Origin: Pseudanabaena galeata CCNP1313
Lineage (GTDB): Bacteria > Cyanobacteriota > Cyanobacteriia > Pseudanabaenales > Pseudanabaenaceae
DNA: 64,000 nucleotides
Direction of reading: 5' to 3'
Assembly: GCF_029910235.1 (NCBI RefSeq)
Contig: NZ_CP112874.1
Location: forward strand, 4,206,501 to 4,270,500
The position numbers were made by a program, and so were the translations under genes. The notes beneath the pieces were generated by a model, which was not told the DNA's origin, ran no database searches, and saw nothing but the letters and a program-made list of their open reading frames with translations. Below are positions 46,217 through 56,190 of this stretch, piece by piece; position 1 is the first letter of the stretch, and every line of letters begins with the position of its first letter.

Positions 46217-46976
46217 AGTCTTATTCCTGAAACTGACGAATATTAATGATACGAATTTAGAAGCTACATCCTTTATATTTCATGTCCTCAAACATGTCAA
46301 ATTTATTATCAAAAGATTAAAGATGGTGTAAATTAATCTCTCTCATTGTTTGTTTTTTATGATAGTAGTTGCACTAAATAATGTTGTTATTAAGTCTTAG
46401 AGATTTCCGAGGTATGGTTTTGGCAAGATGGCGTATTTAGTCTCGCGATCACAACTATGGGGCAGTCTCTAATAGAGGGATTCCACAGCTTGAGTCTTTA
46501 AATATGAACTTACTGATTCGTTGTATTTTAATAGCACAAACTTCACGATCAGAAGCTGCAAATATCTTTCGTAAAGTGCTTAAAAAATATATAGATTAAG
46601 TTCGTTAATCAATCTTACTAAAGATATTTAAAGAATCATCATCCTTATATCTAGGTATAGGGTTAATAGTAAAATCAATAAATTTGCGATCCCAAAGAAA
46701 TTTTTGTAAAAACAAAAATTTGCGAGGCATTTCTTAATATTTTTTACCGTAATAAACAACATTAAAATGTTATGTTTATTACGGTGATAGATTGAATGAA
46801 ATTAAAGTAAAAAGTTTAAATCTGTTTAAGACAGTTACTCTTTCTTTCTCTTAATCAGTACTGGCGTTAAATTCTGATGACAAAATAAGAGTTGTAGATT
46901 TTGGTTTGTTCCTGAGTCACACAATCACCTTTTAACGCTATCTCCTAATTTACCAAAAGCCCACAAAGGAGGGTTT
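46217..46976. promoter_or_regulatory. 760-bp TpsB/TpsA divergent intergenic region
   Basis: Promoters for both secretion genes must lie here. A striking inverted repeat is at 46746-46785 (ACCGTAATAAACA ... TGTTTATTACGGT, 13-bp arms). A 31-codon frame at 46504-46599 (MNLLIRCILIAQTSRSEAAN...) is open but has no known family and no clear ribosome-binding site. No RNA gene seen. The gap is free of the GC-core palindromes that fill other gaps. Confidence 0.5.
46746..46785. promoter_or_regulatory. Possible operator: 13-bp inverted repeat
   Basis: ACCGTAATAAACA and TGTTTATTACGGT around a 14-nt AT-rich centre (ACATTAAAATGTTA, itself partly palindromic). It lies 191 bp upstream of the TpsA start. The arms are AT-rich and do not resemble the GC-core hairpins, so a dimeric regulator site is more likely than a terminator. 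Confidence 0.45.
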
Positions 46977-49900
46977 ATGGATAGTTATAGTTGGCGCGGA
47001 GCGATGCTTGTAGCTTGTGCAGTTTCAGGTGCAGTTTCAAGTTTTGTTTGTTTTTCTCAAGCAAGTTTTGCTCAAAGCGCGATCGCACCTGACACGACTT
47101 TGCCTGTGAATACGGTCGTTAATTTTAATAGTGTCAATAGAACCTACACAATTACTGGCGGTACGCAGGTTGGCACAAATCAGTTTCATAGTTTTCAAGA
47201 TTTTTCTGTCCCGATGGCAAATACTGCTCATTTTGATAATGCGCTGACTACGGCTAATGTGATTGGTCGGGTGACTGGTTATAATATTTCTGATATCGAT
47301 GGAACTTTAAGAACTAATGGAAATGCAAATTTATATTTGATTAATCCCAACGGGATTATTTTTGGTGCTAATGCAAAGCTTGATATTGCTGGTTCTTTTA
47401 CTGCGAGTACTGCTAATAGCATTAAGTTTTCGGATGGTAGCGAGTTTAGTGCCACCAATCCGCAAGCACCGCCTTTGTTGCAAGTAAATGTGCCGTTGGG
47501 TTTACAATTAGGCAAAAGCGAAATAGGGGCGACAATTACGAATCGCGGCAATCTCGCTACTGGACAAGATTTAACCTTGACTGCCGATCAGCTAGATTTG
47601 CAGTCAAGGTTACAGGCAGGGCGAGATTTAACGCTGCAAGCACAAGATGTCGTCAAAATTCGAGATGCTGCCATCAATCCACTTGTTCTTACATCTGGCA
47701 GAGATATGAGAATTCAAGGCAATCAGAGTGTTGATATCTTTGCACTTAATCACCTTCAGACACAGATTTTGAGTGGTAGAAATTTAAGCCTGATTAGTAA
47801 TGCGGATATTTCTGGTGATGCCCATTTCTCCAGTGGTGGCAATCTTTCCTTCCTAACGACAACAGGAGCAGTAGGAAATTTTGTTAGTAAATATGATCCG
47901 ATCATCTATGCTAATGGCGATGTAATATTTGGAGATTATACGGGTGCAGCACTTAAGGTAGAAGCAATGGGAAGTATCCAAGGAGGAGATATCACTATTT
48001 TATTTCCTGATACTTCTGGCTCAATCCCATTAAGCGATCCAGACTTTACGATGCTAACTACCAGTCCTTCATTGATTTTGAGGGCAGGGGTAGTTTCAGT
48101 ACCATTTGCGAATATTCCGCTAACTACTGGAGGTACTATCTTCTCTTCATCCGTTTTAGTAGGGAACCAAGTAGGAAGTATCACAGTTTCGAGTATAGAT
48201 ACATCTTCTCTCTTCTCTGATGCTGGCAGTGTTTTGCTTTCAAGTCGCAATGGCAACATTAATACTAGAAATGGACTTATTAATGCTTCTAGTTTTTTGG
48301 GGCTTGGTGGAGAGGTAACGTTAACAGCAGGGCAAGATATTCTGTCTGGAAATATCGATACATCTTCTCCCTTCTCGGATGCTGGTAGTGTTTTGCTTTC
48401 AAGTCGCAATGGCAACATTAATACTAGAAATGGACTTATTAATGCTTCTAGTTTTTTGGGGCTTAGTGGACAAGTAACGCTAACAGCAGGGCAAGATATT
48501 CTCTCTGGAAGTATCGATACATCTTCTCTAGATTCTAATGCTGGCAACGTTTCACTTTTGAGTCTCAACGGTAATATTGATACTCGCAGTGGAATGGTTA
48601 ATGCTTCTAGTTTTTTGGGGCTTGGTGGGAAAGTCATTCTAACAGCAGTTGAGGATGTTAAAGTTGGGAATGTCTTGACATTTGGAAAATCTGGTGGAGA
48701 TATAGCGATCAATTCTCGCTCTATATCTGTTGTAAATAGTGCGTTATCATCTAGTGCTTTTGGGCAAGGCAACGCAGGAAATATAACCTTTACCGCTACT
48801 GGTTTAGTTTCATTTGATGGTGGTGGAGTATTTAGCCTTCTAGAAGCTAGTGCAGTAGGTAAAGCTGGGGATATAACAGTTAAGACAGGCTCCTTAATTG
48901 TCAAAAATGGCGCTCAGTTATTGACTTATACAAAGGGACAAGGGAATGCAGGAAACATTAATGTTACCGCTACTGATTCAGTGTTATTTTCTGGTTTAGG
49001 TAGTGGTGCGTTCACTACCATGGAAGATGGTGCAGTAGGTGATGCTGGCAATGTGAATATTAATGCAAAATCTGTATCTGTCACAGATAGAGCACAGTTA
49101 GTATCTAGCACCTTAGGGCATGGGAATGCGGGAAATATTACCATTAATGCATCTGATTCGGTCTCATTTTCTAACTACAGCGCCGTATTTAGTGATGTAA
49201 AATCAGGTGCAGTGGGCAATGGTGGCAATGTGACCATTAATGCGCGATCGCTTTCTATTACAGACAGTGCTCAGTTATTAACTGATACATATGGACATGG
49301 CAATGCAGGGAATGTAAAGATCGTAGCTACAGATTCAGTGTTTTTATCTGGTGTAGATGCGAACTTGTATCACTCTGCAATATCTTCGTCCACAAGATCC
49401 AATTTTGGAAACGGTGGATTGATATCTATCAACACTAACTCCATGAATATTAACGATGGAGCCTTTCTAGATTCTTCTACTTTCTCAAACAAGATAGGTG
49501 GAAACATCGAAATTAATGCTCAAAATTTACACATCTCTAATGATGGTCAAATTTCTTCAGCAGCGATCAACACTGGTAATGCAGGTAACATCACGATTAA
49601 TCTGGGGCAATCATTGATTCTTGATGGTGTTGGTTCAAAGATTACTGCAAAAACGGATGTAAACTCTTCAGGCAATGGAGGCAGTATCTTCATCGATCCG
49701 CCACTGGTAAGCATTACTAACGGTGCAGAGATCTCCGTCAATAGTCTAGGAACAGGTGCAGGTGGTAACTTGCAAATCATTGCAGGTAAATTTGTCTTTG
49801 CCAACAATGCTTTGCTTAGTGCCACTACTGCTAGTGGTGAAGGTGGCAATATTAATCTTCAAATTGCTGATATCTTTTTCCCACGAAAGCATAGCCAAAT

Positions 49901-50120
49901 TACCGCTACCGCAGGAAAAAATGGCAACGGCGGCAACATTACCCTCTCTGCACTTTTCTTAGTGTCTGTTCCTTCAGAAAATAACGACATCTTTGCGAAT
50001 GCCTTCTTTGGCAAGGGTGGAAATCTCAACATCACTACCCAAGGTATTTTGGGATTTCAATTCCCTCCTCGCCCGACTCCACTCAGCGATATTACAGCTA
50101 GTTCCGAGTTTGGCATATAG
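46977..50120 (+). CDS. TpsA-type filamentous haemagglutinin-like exoprotein, prematurely stopped
   Basis: 1047 residues to the TAG at 50118. Signal peptide (about 1-33, ending FAQSA), TPS secretion domain (about 38-270) with the LINPNGIIFGANAKL motif, then a repetitive beta-helix (GNAGNI, GDITV repeats). Three consecutive 53-residue repeats lie at 48198-48674. GGAGGG precedes ATG 46977. The family normally continues for about 125 more residues; here the same frame reads on without another stop to 50498 and beyond. Removing the in-frame TAG and the downstream IS would give a 1174-residue protein. The TAG is most simply a nonsense mutation; readthrough cannot be excluded. Confidence 0.88.
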   Translation: MDSYSWRGAMLVACAVSGAVSSFVCFSQASFAQSAIAPDTTLPVNTVVNFNSVNRTYTITGGTQVGTNQFHSFQDFSVPMANTAHFDNALTTANVIGRVTGYNISDIDGTLRTNGNANLYLINPNGIIFGANAKLDIAGSFTASTANSIKFSDGSEFSATNPQAPPLLQVNVPLGLQLGKSEIGATITNRGNLATGQDLTLTADQLDLQSRLQAGRDLTLQAQDVVKIRDAAINPLVLTSGRDMRIQGNQSVDIFALNHLQTQILSGRNLSLISNADISGDAHFSSGGNLSFLTTTGAVGNFVSKYDPIIYANGDVIFGDYTGAALKVEAMGSIQGGDITILFPDTSGSIPLSDPDFTMLTTSPSLILRAGVVSVPFANIPLTTGGTIFSSSVLVGNQVGSITVSSIDTSSLFSDAGSVLLSSRNGNINTRNGLINASSFLGLGGEVTLTAGQDILSGNIDTSSPFSDAGSVLLSSRNGNINTRNGLINASSFLGLSGQVTLTAGQDILSGSIDTSSLDSNAGNVSLLSLNGNIDTRSGMVNASSFLGLGGKVILTAVEDVKVGNVLTFGKSGGDIAINSRSISVVNSALSSSAFGQGNAGNITFTATGLVSFDGGGVFSLLEASAVGKAGDITVKTGSLIVKNGAQLLTYTKGQGNAGNINVTATDSVLFSGLGSGAFTTMEDGAVGDAGNVNINAKSVSVTDRAQLVSSTLGHGNAGNITINASDSVSFSNYSAVFSDVKSGAVGNGGNVTINARSLSITDSAQLLTDTYGHGNAGNVKIVATDSVFLSGVDANLYHSAISSSTRSNFGNGGLISINTNSMNINDGAFLDSSTFSNKIGGNIEINAQNLHISNDGQISSAAINTGNAGNITINLGQSLILDGVGSKITAKTDVNSSGNGGSIFIDPPLVSITNGAEISVNSLGTGAGGNLQIIAGKFVFANNALLSATTASGEGGNINLQIADIFFPRKHSQITATAGKNGNGGNITLSALFLVSVPSENNDIFANAFFGKGGNLNITTQGILGFQFPPRPTPLSDITASSEFGI
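48198..48674 (+). repeat. Three tandem 159-bp (53-residue) repeats in TpsA
   Basis: Units at 48198-48356, 48357-48515 and 48516-48674, each starting GATACATCTTCTC. Units 1 and 2 are nearly identical in nucleotides (for example CGCAATGGCAACATTAATAC in both), and unit 3 is diverged. This suggests a recent duplication of one beta-helix block. Confidence 0.85.
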
Positions 50121-50498
50121 GGAACTATCAACATCAATACCCCTGGTATCGATCCGAGCAAAGGACTGAGTAACCTCCCTGTCGATGTCAGCGATCCCAG
50201 CCGTTTGGTGACTCAACGTTGCATTGCTGACCAACGCGGCAGTGAATTTATCATTACTGGCAAAGGCGGCGTTCCTGCGAACCCTAGCGATCGCCCTACC
50301 GATACAGGCGTTTTAGATAACTTCGGTACATTGCCCGATCTCAGTCAAACGACAAACCTCACCTCTAGCGCCACGCCGCAACCAACCTCTACGCCCGATG
50401 TGATCGTTGAAGCAACAGGCTGGATCGTAAACGCCCAAAATCAAGTGGTGCTAGTCGCAGGCAAAACACCCGCTCAACCCAATATTCGCTGTCCTCGC
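50121..50498 (+). pseudogene. In-frame C-terminal remnant of TpsA
   Basis: 126 codons in the same frame as the preceding gene, directly after its TAG. Residues read GTININTPGIDPSKGLSNLP and later DPSRLVTQRC, RGSEFIITGKGGVPANPSDR, which is the usual C-terminal signature of cyanobacterial TpsA proteins. Beyond 50498 the frame runs 96 bases into the ISKra4 element. A TTG at 50205 could start it as a separate ORF, but it is better read as the cut-off tail. Confidence 0.8.
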
Positions 50499-51876
50499 GG
50501 GTGCGACCTCAATACAATACAATTATTAGACAGCAGCAGGAAACCCATACTGATTGAGATTGTCCCAGAATTGCTCCCAACGAGTAGAAGTTAAAACTAA
50601 AGCTCTTAAACTCAAAATTATGCTCGCCCCCTTGTCCTTCCAACGCATCCCAGAGCAACATAATCGTTGCTTTATTAAAGTCTTGCAAGCAGCTTCGGTC
50701 ACACCAGAGCCAATCGGATAGGTTTTCTGTTGGAATTGAGCATAGTCCATTTGCCACAAATGATTGTTAAAGTAAGTAATCGAAGCTTGGAGCTTTTCCC
50801 TCATGGTTTCGGTTAGCTTATTTTCAGTCATCGCCAGTACCATCTGGTTGTAGAATTTTTCGGCACTTCCGATTTCATGTTTGAGTTGATGACAACTATT
50901 TTTAAGCCATTCTTTTTGTTCGGGAATTTGCTTAGGATGTAGAACTTCGGCTAGTATTCCCAAATAACCTGAAGCATGATAAAAATCGAGGATCTGCTCT
51001 TCTGTGTGTTCATTTAAGAATTTCCAGTTGGATTCGGCTCCATCAGCAATTCCTACATAGGTTGCATTAGGATATCGATCTTTTGTTTGTCTGATTTCTC
51101 GCTCTAATCGTTCTAAAAATCGCTTCCTACCATATTCTGGTGTTGCTCCCAGATAGATCGTGTGCTGACGTTCTCCTTCACTATCATATAATGATATCGT
51201 CCCTACCATAGCTTCTCGCCAGCCATCTTCACACATCAGCATACAGGTTCCATCTAACCCTATACCAACCGATTCAATCTTGACATCTATCTCTGGCGGC
51301 TCATAATTGTCACTTTCTTCTTTTGCTTGCACAATGCTGCCAACCGCTTCGCTCAATCTCTGAATATAGGATACTGCTACCTCACGCCCATGATTATCAC
51401 GCAAATCTCGTTGTACTTCTCTTGCTACCCCATTAGCCATTTTCGATGATATTTGTTTGGCGAACTTTGGTGTTGATGTCACAACTATTCGTGCGTTTCT
51501 TTCCATGGGGCAATAAGTTTTTCCCCCACCCGCACTTTGATATACATGCCTTGCTACTACTACCTCGCCGTAAGGAGTTTGATATGCTTTCTCTTCCTCT
51601 CCCTTTGTTCGCCATGTTTTCTCTCCTAGCTTTATTGCTGAACCATCTGTATCTAAATGTTTCATTGCTTCCTTAGCTGCTATACACCCTGCTTCGTTCA
51701 ATCCTTCTTGAATATTACCTTCACTATCTAACATCGATTCACTCAATTCAATTGTAAGTTCGATTTTTACTTTTGTGCCTTCTACACTTATTAACTTTGC
51801 CGACATTTTCTTTCTTGATCTCCTTCGTTATTCTTTCATTGTTCTACAATCTTCGTATTATGTCAAGGTCGCACCC
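50499..51876 (-). mobile_element. ISKra4-family insertion sequence (1378 bp)
   Basis: Terminal repeats GGGTGCGACCT (left) and AGGTCGCACCC (right), 11 bp perfect then similar. Both sides carry the 8-bp target duplication GTCCTCGC (50491-50498 and 51877-51884). Insertion hit the final codons of the TpsA gene. Removing the element and one duplication gives CGC TGT CCT CGC TAG, a stop in the TpsA frame. Confidence 0.92.
50526..51806 (-). CDS. ISKra4-family transposase
   Basis: 426 residues. The ISKra4 features are visible: a GLDGTCM motif (catalytic Asp at about 195), YVGIADGAESNW (second Asp), and the C-terminal PIGSGVTEAACKTLIKQRLC(CSGMRWK) with the catalytic Glu. The frame is intact, so the copy may be active. 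It reads against the TpsA gene. Confidence 0.9.
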   Translation of the reverse strand: MSAKLISVEGTKVKIELTIELSESMLDSEGNIQEGLNEAGCIAAKEAMKHLDTDGSAIKLGEKTWRTKGEEEKAYQTPYGEVVVARHVYQSAGGGKTYCPMERNARIVVTSTPKFAKQISSKMANGVAREVQRDLRDNHGREVAVSYIQRLSEAVGSIVQAKEESDNYEPPEIDVKIESVGIGLDGTCMLMCEDGWREAMVGTISLYDSEGERQHTIYLGATPEYGRKRFLERLEREIRQTKDRYPNATYVGIADGAESNWKFLNEHTEEQILDFYHASGYLGILAEVLHPKQIPEQKEWLKNSCHQLKHEIGSAEKFYNQMVLAMTENKLTETMREKLQASITYFNNHLWQMDYAQFQQKTYPIGSGVTEAACKTLIKQRLCCSGMRWKDKGASIILSLRALVLTSTRWEQFWDNLNQYGFPAAV

Positions 51877-51903
51877 GTCCTCGCTAGCGAAAGGATAAAA
51901 GCC

Positions 51904-54474
51904 ATGAAAACATTTTTCACTAGCCTAGCCGCAGTCTTGTTACTGGCAGCACCAGCATGGAGTAGCCCGATCGCCCTCATACCTCACCCACCGATCCAAT
52001 CAGCTACCGTCAGCGCTCCCGAAAAGCTGCACCAAGCAGGACACAATGCCTTTGCTGAAGGACGCTTTGCCGAAGCTGCCTCTCAGTGGCAACAAGCCGC
52101 CACTCTCTACCGTCAGCAAGGCGATCGCCTGCATGAAGCAGTTCTCTTAGCCAACCTCGCCTTGACTTATCGCGAACTAGGACAATGGCAAGAAGCAACA
52201 AGTGCAATTACCACCAGTCTAGAACTAACTAAGTCTTTGCAACCAGTCACGGCTGATGTACAACGTGCGATCGCCCAAGCATTAGATACGCAGGGTAGTT
52301 TAGCTTTTGCACAGGGCAAATCTGAAGTTGCATTGCAAACATGGCAAGAAGCACTGATCTTACATCAACAACTTAGTGACGAACCTGCGCGTATTCGTAA
52401 CGTCATTAATCAAGCAAGAGCTTACCAGAGACTCGGACTATTCATTCGCTCCCATCAGATGATCGCGATCGCCAATGCATCAGTCATGCAGCAACCCGAT
52501 TCCCTACTAAAAGTGGAACTTCTCCACCACATCGGTAACATTTTAATGGTAATCGATGAACCTGCCAAATCCCTACCCTATTTGCAACAGAGTCGGCAAA
52601 TCTTAGCAAAATTGGGAGATAGTCCCGCCGCCCATACACTGAAAAGTGGAATCTTGCGCGATCTCGGTCATCTGGCGCAGACACGAACAGAAGATGAGGA
52701 CGCACTTGCCACAACCCTTAATTTCTATACCGAAGCAATCACAACTGCCTTCTATCCCCTTGATCGCATTTATGCTCAACTTAGTCTAGCCGACTTACTT
52801 ATAACAACTAACCAGCAGACAGAACTTGATCACTTACTCATCCAAATGCAGCCCAATATCGAGATGCTGCCCCTCAGTCGCAATGGCATCGAAAACCGTA
52901 TCCGCTATGCTGAGATTCTGGGGAAACACGGACAACGAGAAGCCGCCGCGCTGCTATTAGCAAAAGCGATCGCCCAAGCTAAAACCCTTGGCGATAACCG
53001 CACCCATATTTATGCCCTTGGTACGCTTGGTCATCTGTACGAACAAAATCAACAATTTCCCGAAGCGATATCGCTCACTCGTGAAGCGATCGTCATGGCA
53101 CAAGCAAACAACACCGACGAACTCACCTATCAGTGGCATTGGCAATTAGCCAGACTGCTCAAAGCCACTGGCAAGAATGAAGAGTCCCTGATATCCTACA
53201 ATCAAGCTGTCGAAGTACTTAAATCGATTCAAAGTGACTTAGCATCCGCTTCTACTAATGCCCAGTTCTCTTTTCAAGAAAGCGTCGAACCTCTATACCG
53301 AGAATATGTGAGCTTGCTCCTCGACACCAGTGGCTCTAACGATAAACAAAACAATCAGCAAAAACTGAAACAGACACAATCGGTGATTGAATCTTTAAAA
53401 TTTGCCGAATTGGTAAACTTCTTCCGTAATGACTGTCTCAAAACACAGTCGAATGATGTCACAAAAATTGACCGAACCGCCGCCATCGTTTACGTGATTA
53501 CGCTCAGCGATCGCCTTGAAGTCCTACTTACCCTACCTGATGGAAATATCAAGCGTTACACCACAGCGATCGCGGCATCTGAAGTAGAGTCAAATGCGAT
53601 CGACTTCCGAACTAATCTCCGAGATGTCAGTTCTCAAGATTATTTGGAATCAGCCCAAACCATCTATAACTGGACAGTCCGTCCTCTCGAAGCCGATCTG
53701 GCAAGCAACAAAGTCCAAACCCTTGTGATTGTTTCTGACGACGCACTGCGTAATATTCCCTTTGCCGCCCTACATGACGGCAAACAATTTTTGATTGAGA
53801 AATACAATCTTGCTTCATCCCCCGGACTGCAATTATTAGACTCTAAACCGATCTCCAAAAAGCAAATCAATGTATTACTAGTAGGCTTAACCCAGTCGCG
53901 CTTTGCTTTCTCCACACTTCCCGCTGTTCAACAAGAACTAGAATCAATTCAAAAAAGAGTTGGCAGCAACAGATCGGAGATACTTCTCAATGACACATTC
54001 ACTAGCCAAAATCTCCAACATTCTTTACAAGCTTTTCCATTCCCTGTGGTGCATATTGCTACGCACGGACAGTTTAGCTCCAAAGCCATTGACACATTTA
54101 TCGTGGCATGGGATCGCAAAGTGAATATTGAACAGTTAAATGGAATTTTACGATCGCTAGAACACAATGATACAGAACCATTAGAACTGCTGATTTTAAG
54201 CGCTTGTCAAACTGCGACTGGTGATAAGCGATCGGCTTTAGGCTTGGCAGGAATTGCTGTACGAGCAGGAGCGCGGAGCACAATCGGTTCGTTATGGCAA
54301 ATTAGTGATGATGCTACGGCTATTCTGATGTCTGACTTATATGCCAAACTCGCTGATCGCAATGTCACCAGAGCCGAAGCGCTTCGCTCCTCTCAACTCA
54401 CCTTACTCAAAAACAAAAAATTTGACCATCCTTACTATTGGTCGCCTTTTATTTTGTTAGGTAATTGGCAATAA
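51904..54474 (+). CDS. Exported TPR-CHAT (caspase-like) protein
   Basis: 856 residues from ATG 51904 (MKTFFTSLAAVLL), with the AAAGGA site at about 51889-51894. Sec signal peptide (1-22), about eight tetratricopeptide repeats (about 40-480), then a CHAT domain (about 560-855). The likely catalytic His is in VHIATHGQFS and the Cys in LLILSACQTATGDKRS, the caspase/separase-type dyad. The frame opens further upstream to 51775, but that leader lies in the ISKra4 element. Before the IS inserted it followed TpsA by 16 nt. The substrate is unknown; TPR-CHAT proteins in cyanobacteria frequently neighbour secretion or adhesin genes. Confidence 0.9.
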   Translation: MKTFFTSLAAVLLLAAPAWSSPIALIPHPPIQSATVSAPEKLHQAGHNAFAEGRFAEAASQWQQAATLYRQQGDRLHEAVLLANLALTYRELGQWQEATSAITTSLELTKSLQPVTADVQRAIAQALDTQGSLAFAQGKSEVALQTWQEALILHQQLSDEPARIRNVINQARAYQRLGLFIRSHQMIAIANASVMQQPDSLLKVELLHHIGNILMVIDEPAKSLPYLQQSRQILAKLGDSPAAHTLKSGILRDLGHLAQTRTEDEDALATTLNFYTEAITTAFYPLDRIYAQLSLADLLITTNQQTELDHLLIQMQPNIEMLPLSRNGIENRIRYAEILGKHGQREAAALLLAKAIAQAKTLGDNRTHIYALGTLGHLYEQNQQFPEAISLTREAIVMAQANNTDELTYQWHWQLARLLKATGKNEESLISYNQAVEVLKSIQSDLASASTNAQFSFQESVEPLYREYVSLLLDTSGSNDKQNNQQKLKQTQSVIESLKFAELVNFFRNDCLKTQSNDVTKIDRTAAIVYVITLSDRLEVLLTLPDGNIKRYTTAIAASEVESNAIDFRTNLRDVSSQDYLESAQTIYNWTVRPLEADLASNKVQTLVIVSDDALRNIPFAALHDGKQFLIEKYNLASSPGLQLLDSKPISKKQINVLLVGLTQSRFAFSTLPAVQQELESIQKRVGSNRSEILLNDTFTSQNLQHSLQAFPFPVVHIATHGQFSSKAIDTFIVAWDRKVNIEQLNGILRSLEHNDTEPLELLILSACQTATGDKRSALGLAGIAVRAGARSTIGSLWQISDDATAILMSDLYAKLADRNVTRAEALRSSQLTLLKNKKFDHPYYWSPFILLGNWQ

Positions 54475-54509
54475 AATAGACTCGGATGCTTCGCATCCGA
54501 GTCTATTTT
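54473..54509. terminator. Bidirectional terminator between CHAT gene and guaA
   Basis: AAAATAGACTCGGATGC-TTC-GCATCCGAGTCTATTTT, 17-bp perfect arms. The left arm overlaps the last two bases of the CHAT stop codon (TAA, 54472-54474). Confidence 0.85.
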
Positions 54510-54516
54510 CAGGACA

Positions 54517-56190
54517 TTATTCCCATTCAATCGTTCCAGGGGGTTTGGATGTGATATCTAACACCACGCGATTGACACCTTCCACTTCATTGACAATCCG
54601 ATTAGAAATAATTTCCAACAGATCATAGGGGACCCTTGCCCAATCCGCAGTCATGCCATCTTCACTGGTAACAAGGCGCAAAACGATAGGATGCGAATAA
54701 GTCCGCTTATCTCCCATCACACCAACACTACGCACTGTGGGCAACAGCACCGCAAACGCTTGCCAGAGATTATTGTATTGACCTGCACGATTGATTTCTT
54801 GACGCACGATCAAGTCAGCATCACGTAAAGTATTTAAGCGATCGCTCGTAATATCACCGATAATCCGAATCGCTAAGCCAGGACCGGGGAACGGCTGACG
54901 CTTAACAATCTCTTCGGGAAGTCCAAGCGCTGTACCAACTTTCCGCACTTCATCCTTAAAGAGTTTGCGAAGTGGCTCTACGAGAGTAAATCGCAGATTA
55001 TCGGGTAAGCCGCCTACATTGTGATGGCTCTTAATTTTGACAGCAACACGTTTACCAGTGACTGGATCAGCGTTTGTATCAGCAGATTCAATTACATCTG
55101 GATAAAGAGTGCCTTGAGCAAGGAAGTCAAATGGCCCTAATCTCTGGGATTCTTCCTCAAAAACATTGATAAATTCGCCACCAATAATCTTCCGCTTTTG
55201 CTCAGGATCAGTAACTCCCTTGACCCTCTCAAGGAATCTTTCGCGAGCGTTGACATACTCAACATGAATATGGAACTGTTCTTCAAAGAGTTTGACGAGG
55301 CGTTCTGGTTCGAGCTTTCGCATGAAGCCTTGATCGATAAACATACAGGTGAGTTTATCGCCGATCGCCTTATGCAATAAAAAGGCAAGTGTGGAAGAAT
55401 CTACACCACCTGAAAGAGCTAGTAATACCCGCTTATCACCGACTTGAGCGCGGATTTCACGGATCGAATTTTCGATAAAAGCATCAGTTGTCCAACTTGG
55501 CTCACATTCACAAATGTGATAAACAAAATTACGAATCATCGCCATCCCACCTGCGGAATGGACGACCTCAGGATGGAACTGTACCCCATATAGCTTTTTG
55601 TCATGATCGGCGATCGCCGCACAGGGAGTGTTAGCGGTATGTGCTAATACTTCAAATCCTCTAGGTAAATCAATTACTGAGTCACCATGACTCATCCACA
55701 TGGTGACACCTGTATCTACATTAGTAAATAAATCAGTGGGATCATCAATTTGTAACTCAGCTTTACCATATTCCCCACGCTCAGCTTGCTCGACCTTACC
55801 GCCGAGTTGCTTCGCCATCAGTTGCATTCCATAGCAAACACCTAAAACAGGAATGCCCAAATTAAAAATTTCAGGATCACACTGAGGAGCGCCTGCATCA
55901 TAAACAGAGTTAGGACCACCTGATAGGATGATGCCTTTGGGGTTAAACTTCAGTAAATCTTCGGCTGATATGTGATAGGTTAAAACCTCAGAATAAACCT
56001 GTGTCTCACGGATACGTCGAGCAATTAGCTCCGAGTACTGAGAGCCAAAATCGAGAATAGCGATCATTGAACGACTAGTTATATTGTCTGTGGTACGATC
56101 AGAGTCTGGGATAGGGGAATCAGTACTAGAAGAAAGAGAACCTTCAAGATTTAGTACTGCATTCGACGATGTTGGAGGGGAAGAAACCAC
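54517..56190 (-). CDS. guaA: GMP synthase (glutamine-hydrolysing)
   Basis: 557 residues. Converts XMP to GMP. Class I glutamine amidotransferase (about 42-235: [21 protein letters not shown], Cys in LGVCYGMQL, His-Glu in QFHPEVVHS), then the ATP-pyrophosphatase domain ([15 protein letters not shown]) and the dimerisation domain ending in [10 protein letters not shown] 41-residue Ser-rich leader precedes the domain. ATG 56190 is accepted; a shorter start at residue 42 (MIAILDF, about 56067) is possible. Confidence 0.96.
   Translation of the reverse strand: MVSSPPTSSNAVLNLEGSLSSSTDSPIPDSDRTTDNITSRSMIAILDFGSQYSELIARRIRETQVYSEVLTYHISAEDLLKFNPKGIILSGGPNSVYDAGAPQCDPEIFNLGIPVLGVCYGMQLMAKQLGGKVEQAERGEYGKAELQIDDPTDLFTNVDTGVTMWMSHGDSVIDLPRGFEVLAHTANTPCAAIADHDKKLYGVQFHPEVVHSAGGMAMIRNFVYHICECEPSWTTDAFIENSIREIRAQVGDKRVLLALSGGVDSSTLAFLLHKAIGDKLTCMFIDQGFMRKLEPERLVKLFEEQFHIHVEYVNARERFLERVKGVTDPEQKRKIIGGEFINVFEEESQRLGPFDFLAQGTLYPDVIESADTNADPVTGKRVAVKIKSHHNVGGLPDNLRFTLVEPLRKLFKDEVRKVGTALGLPEEIVKRQPFPGPGLAIRIIGDITSDRLNTLRDADLIVRQEINRAGQYNNLWQAFAVLLPTVRSVGVMGDKRTYSHPIVLRLVTSEDGMTADWARVPYDLLEIISNRIVNEVEGVNRVVLDITSKPPGTIEWE

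Noticed and set aside
48198-48674. CRISPR-like tandem repeats
   Set aside because: Units are 159 bp, contiguous and coding; there are no spacers and no cas genes.
47936-48904. 322-codon minus-strand frame
   Set aside because: Antisense shadow of the low-complexity TpsA repeats; its Pro/Leu/Ser-rich composition is an artefact.
50205-50594. Independent 129-codon gene
   Set aside because: Same frame as TpsA and carries its C-terminal motif; it is the tail after the TAG plus bases of the IS.
51775-51903. N-terminal extension of the CHAT protein
   Set aside because: The extension lies in the ISKra4 element; a ribosome-binding site and a signal peptide mark ATG 51904.
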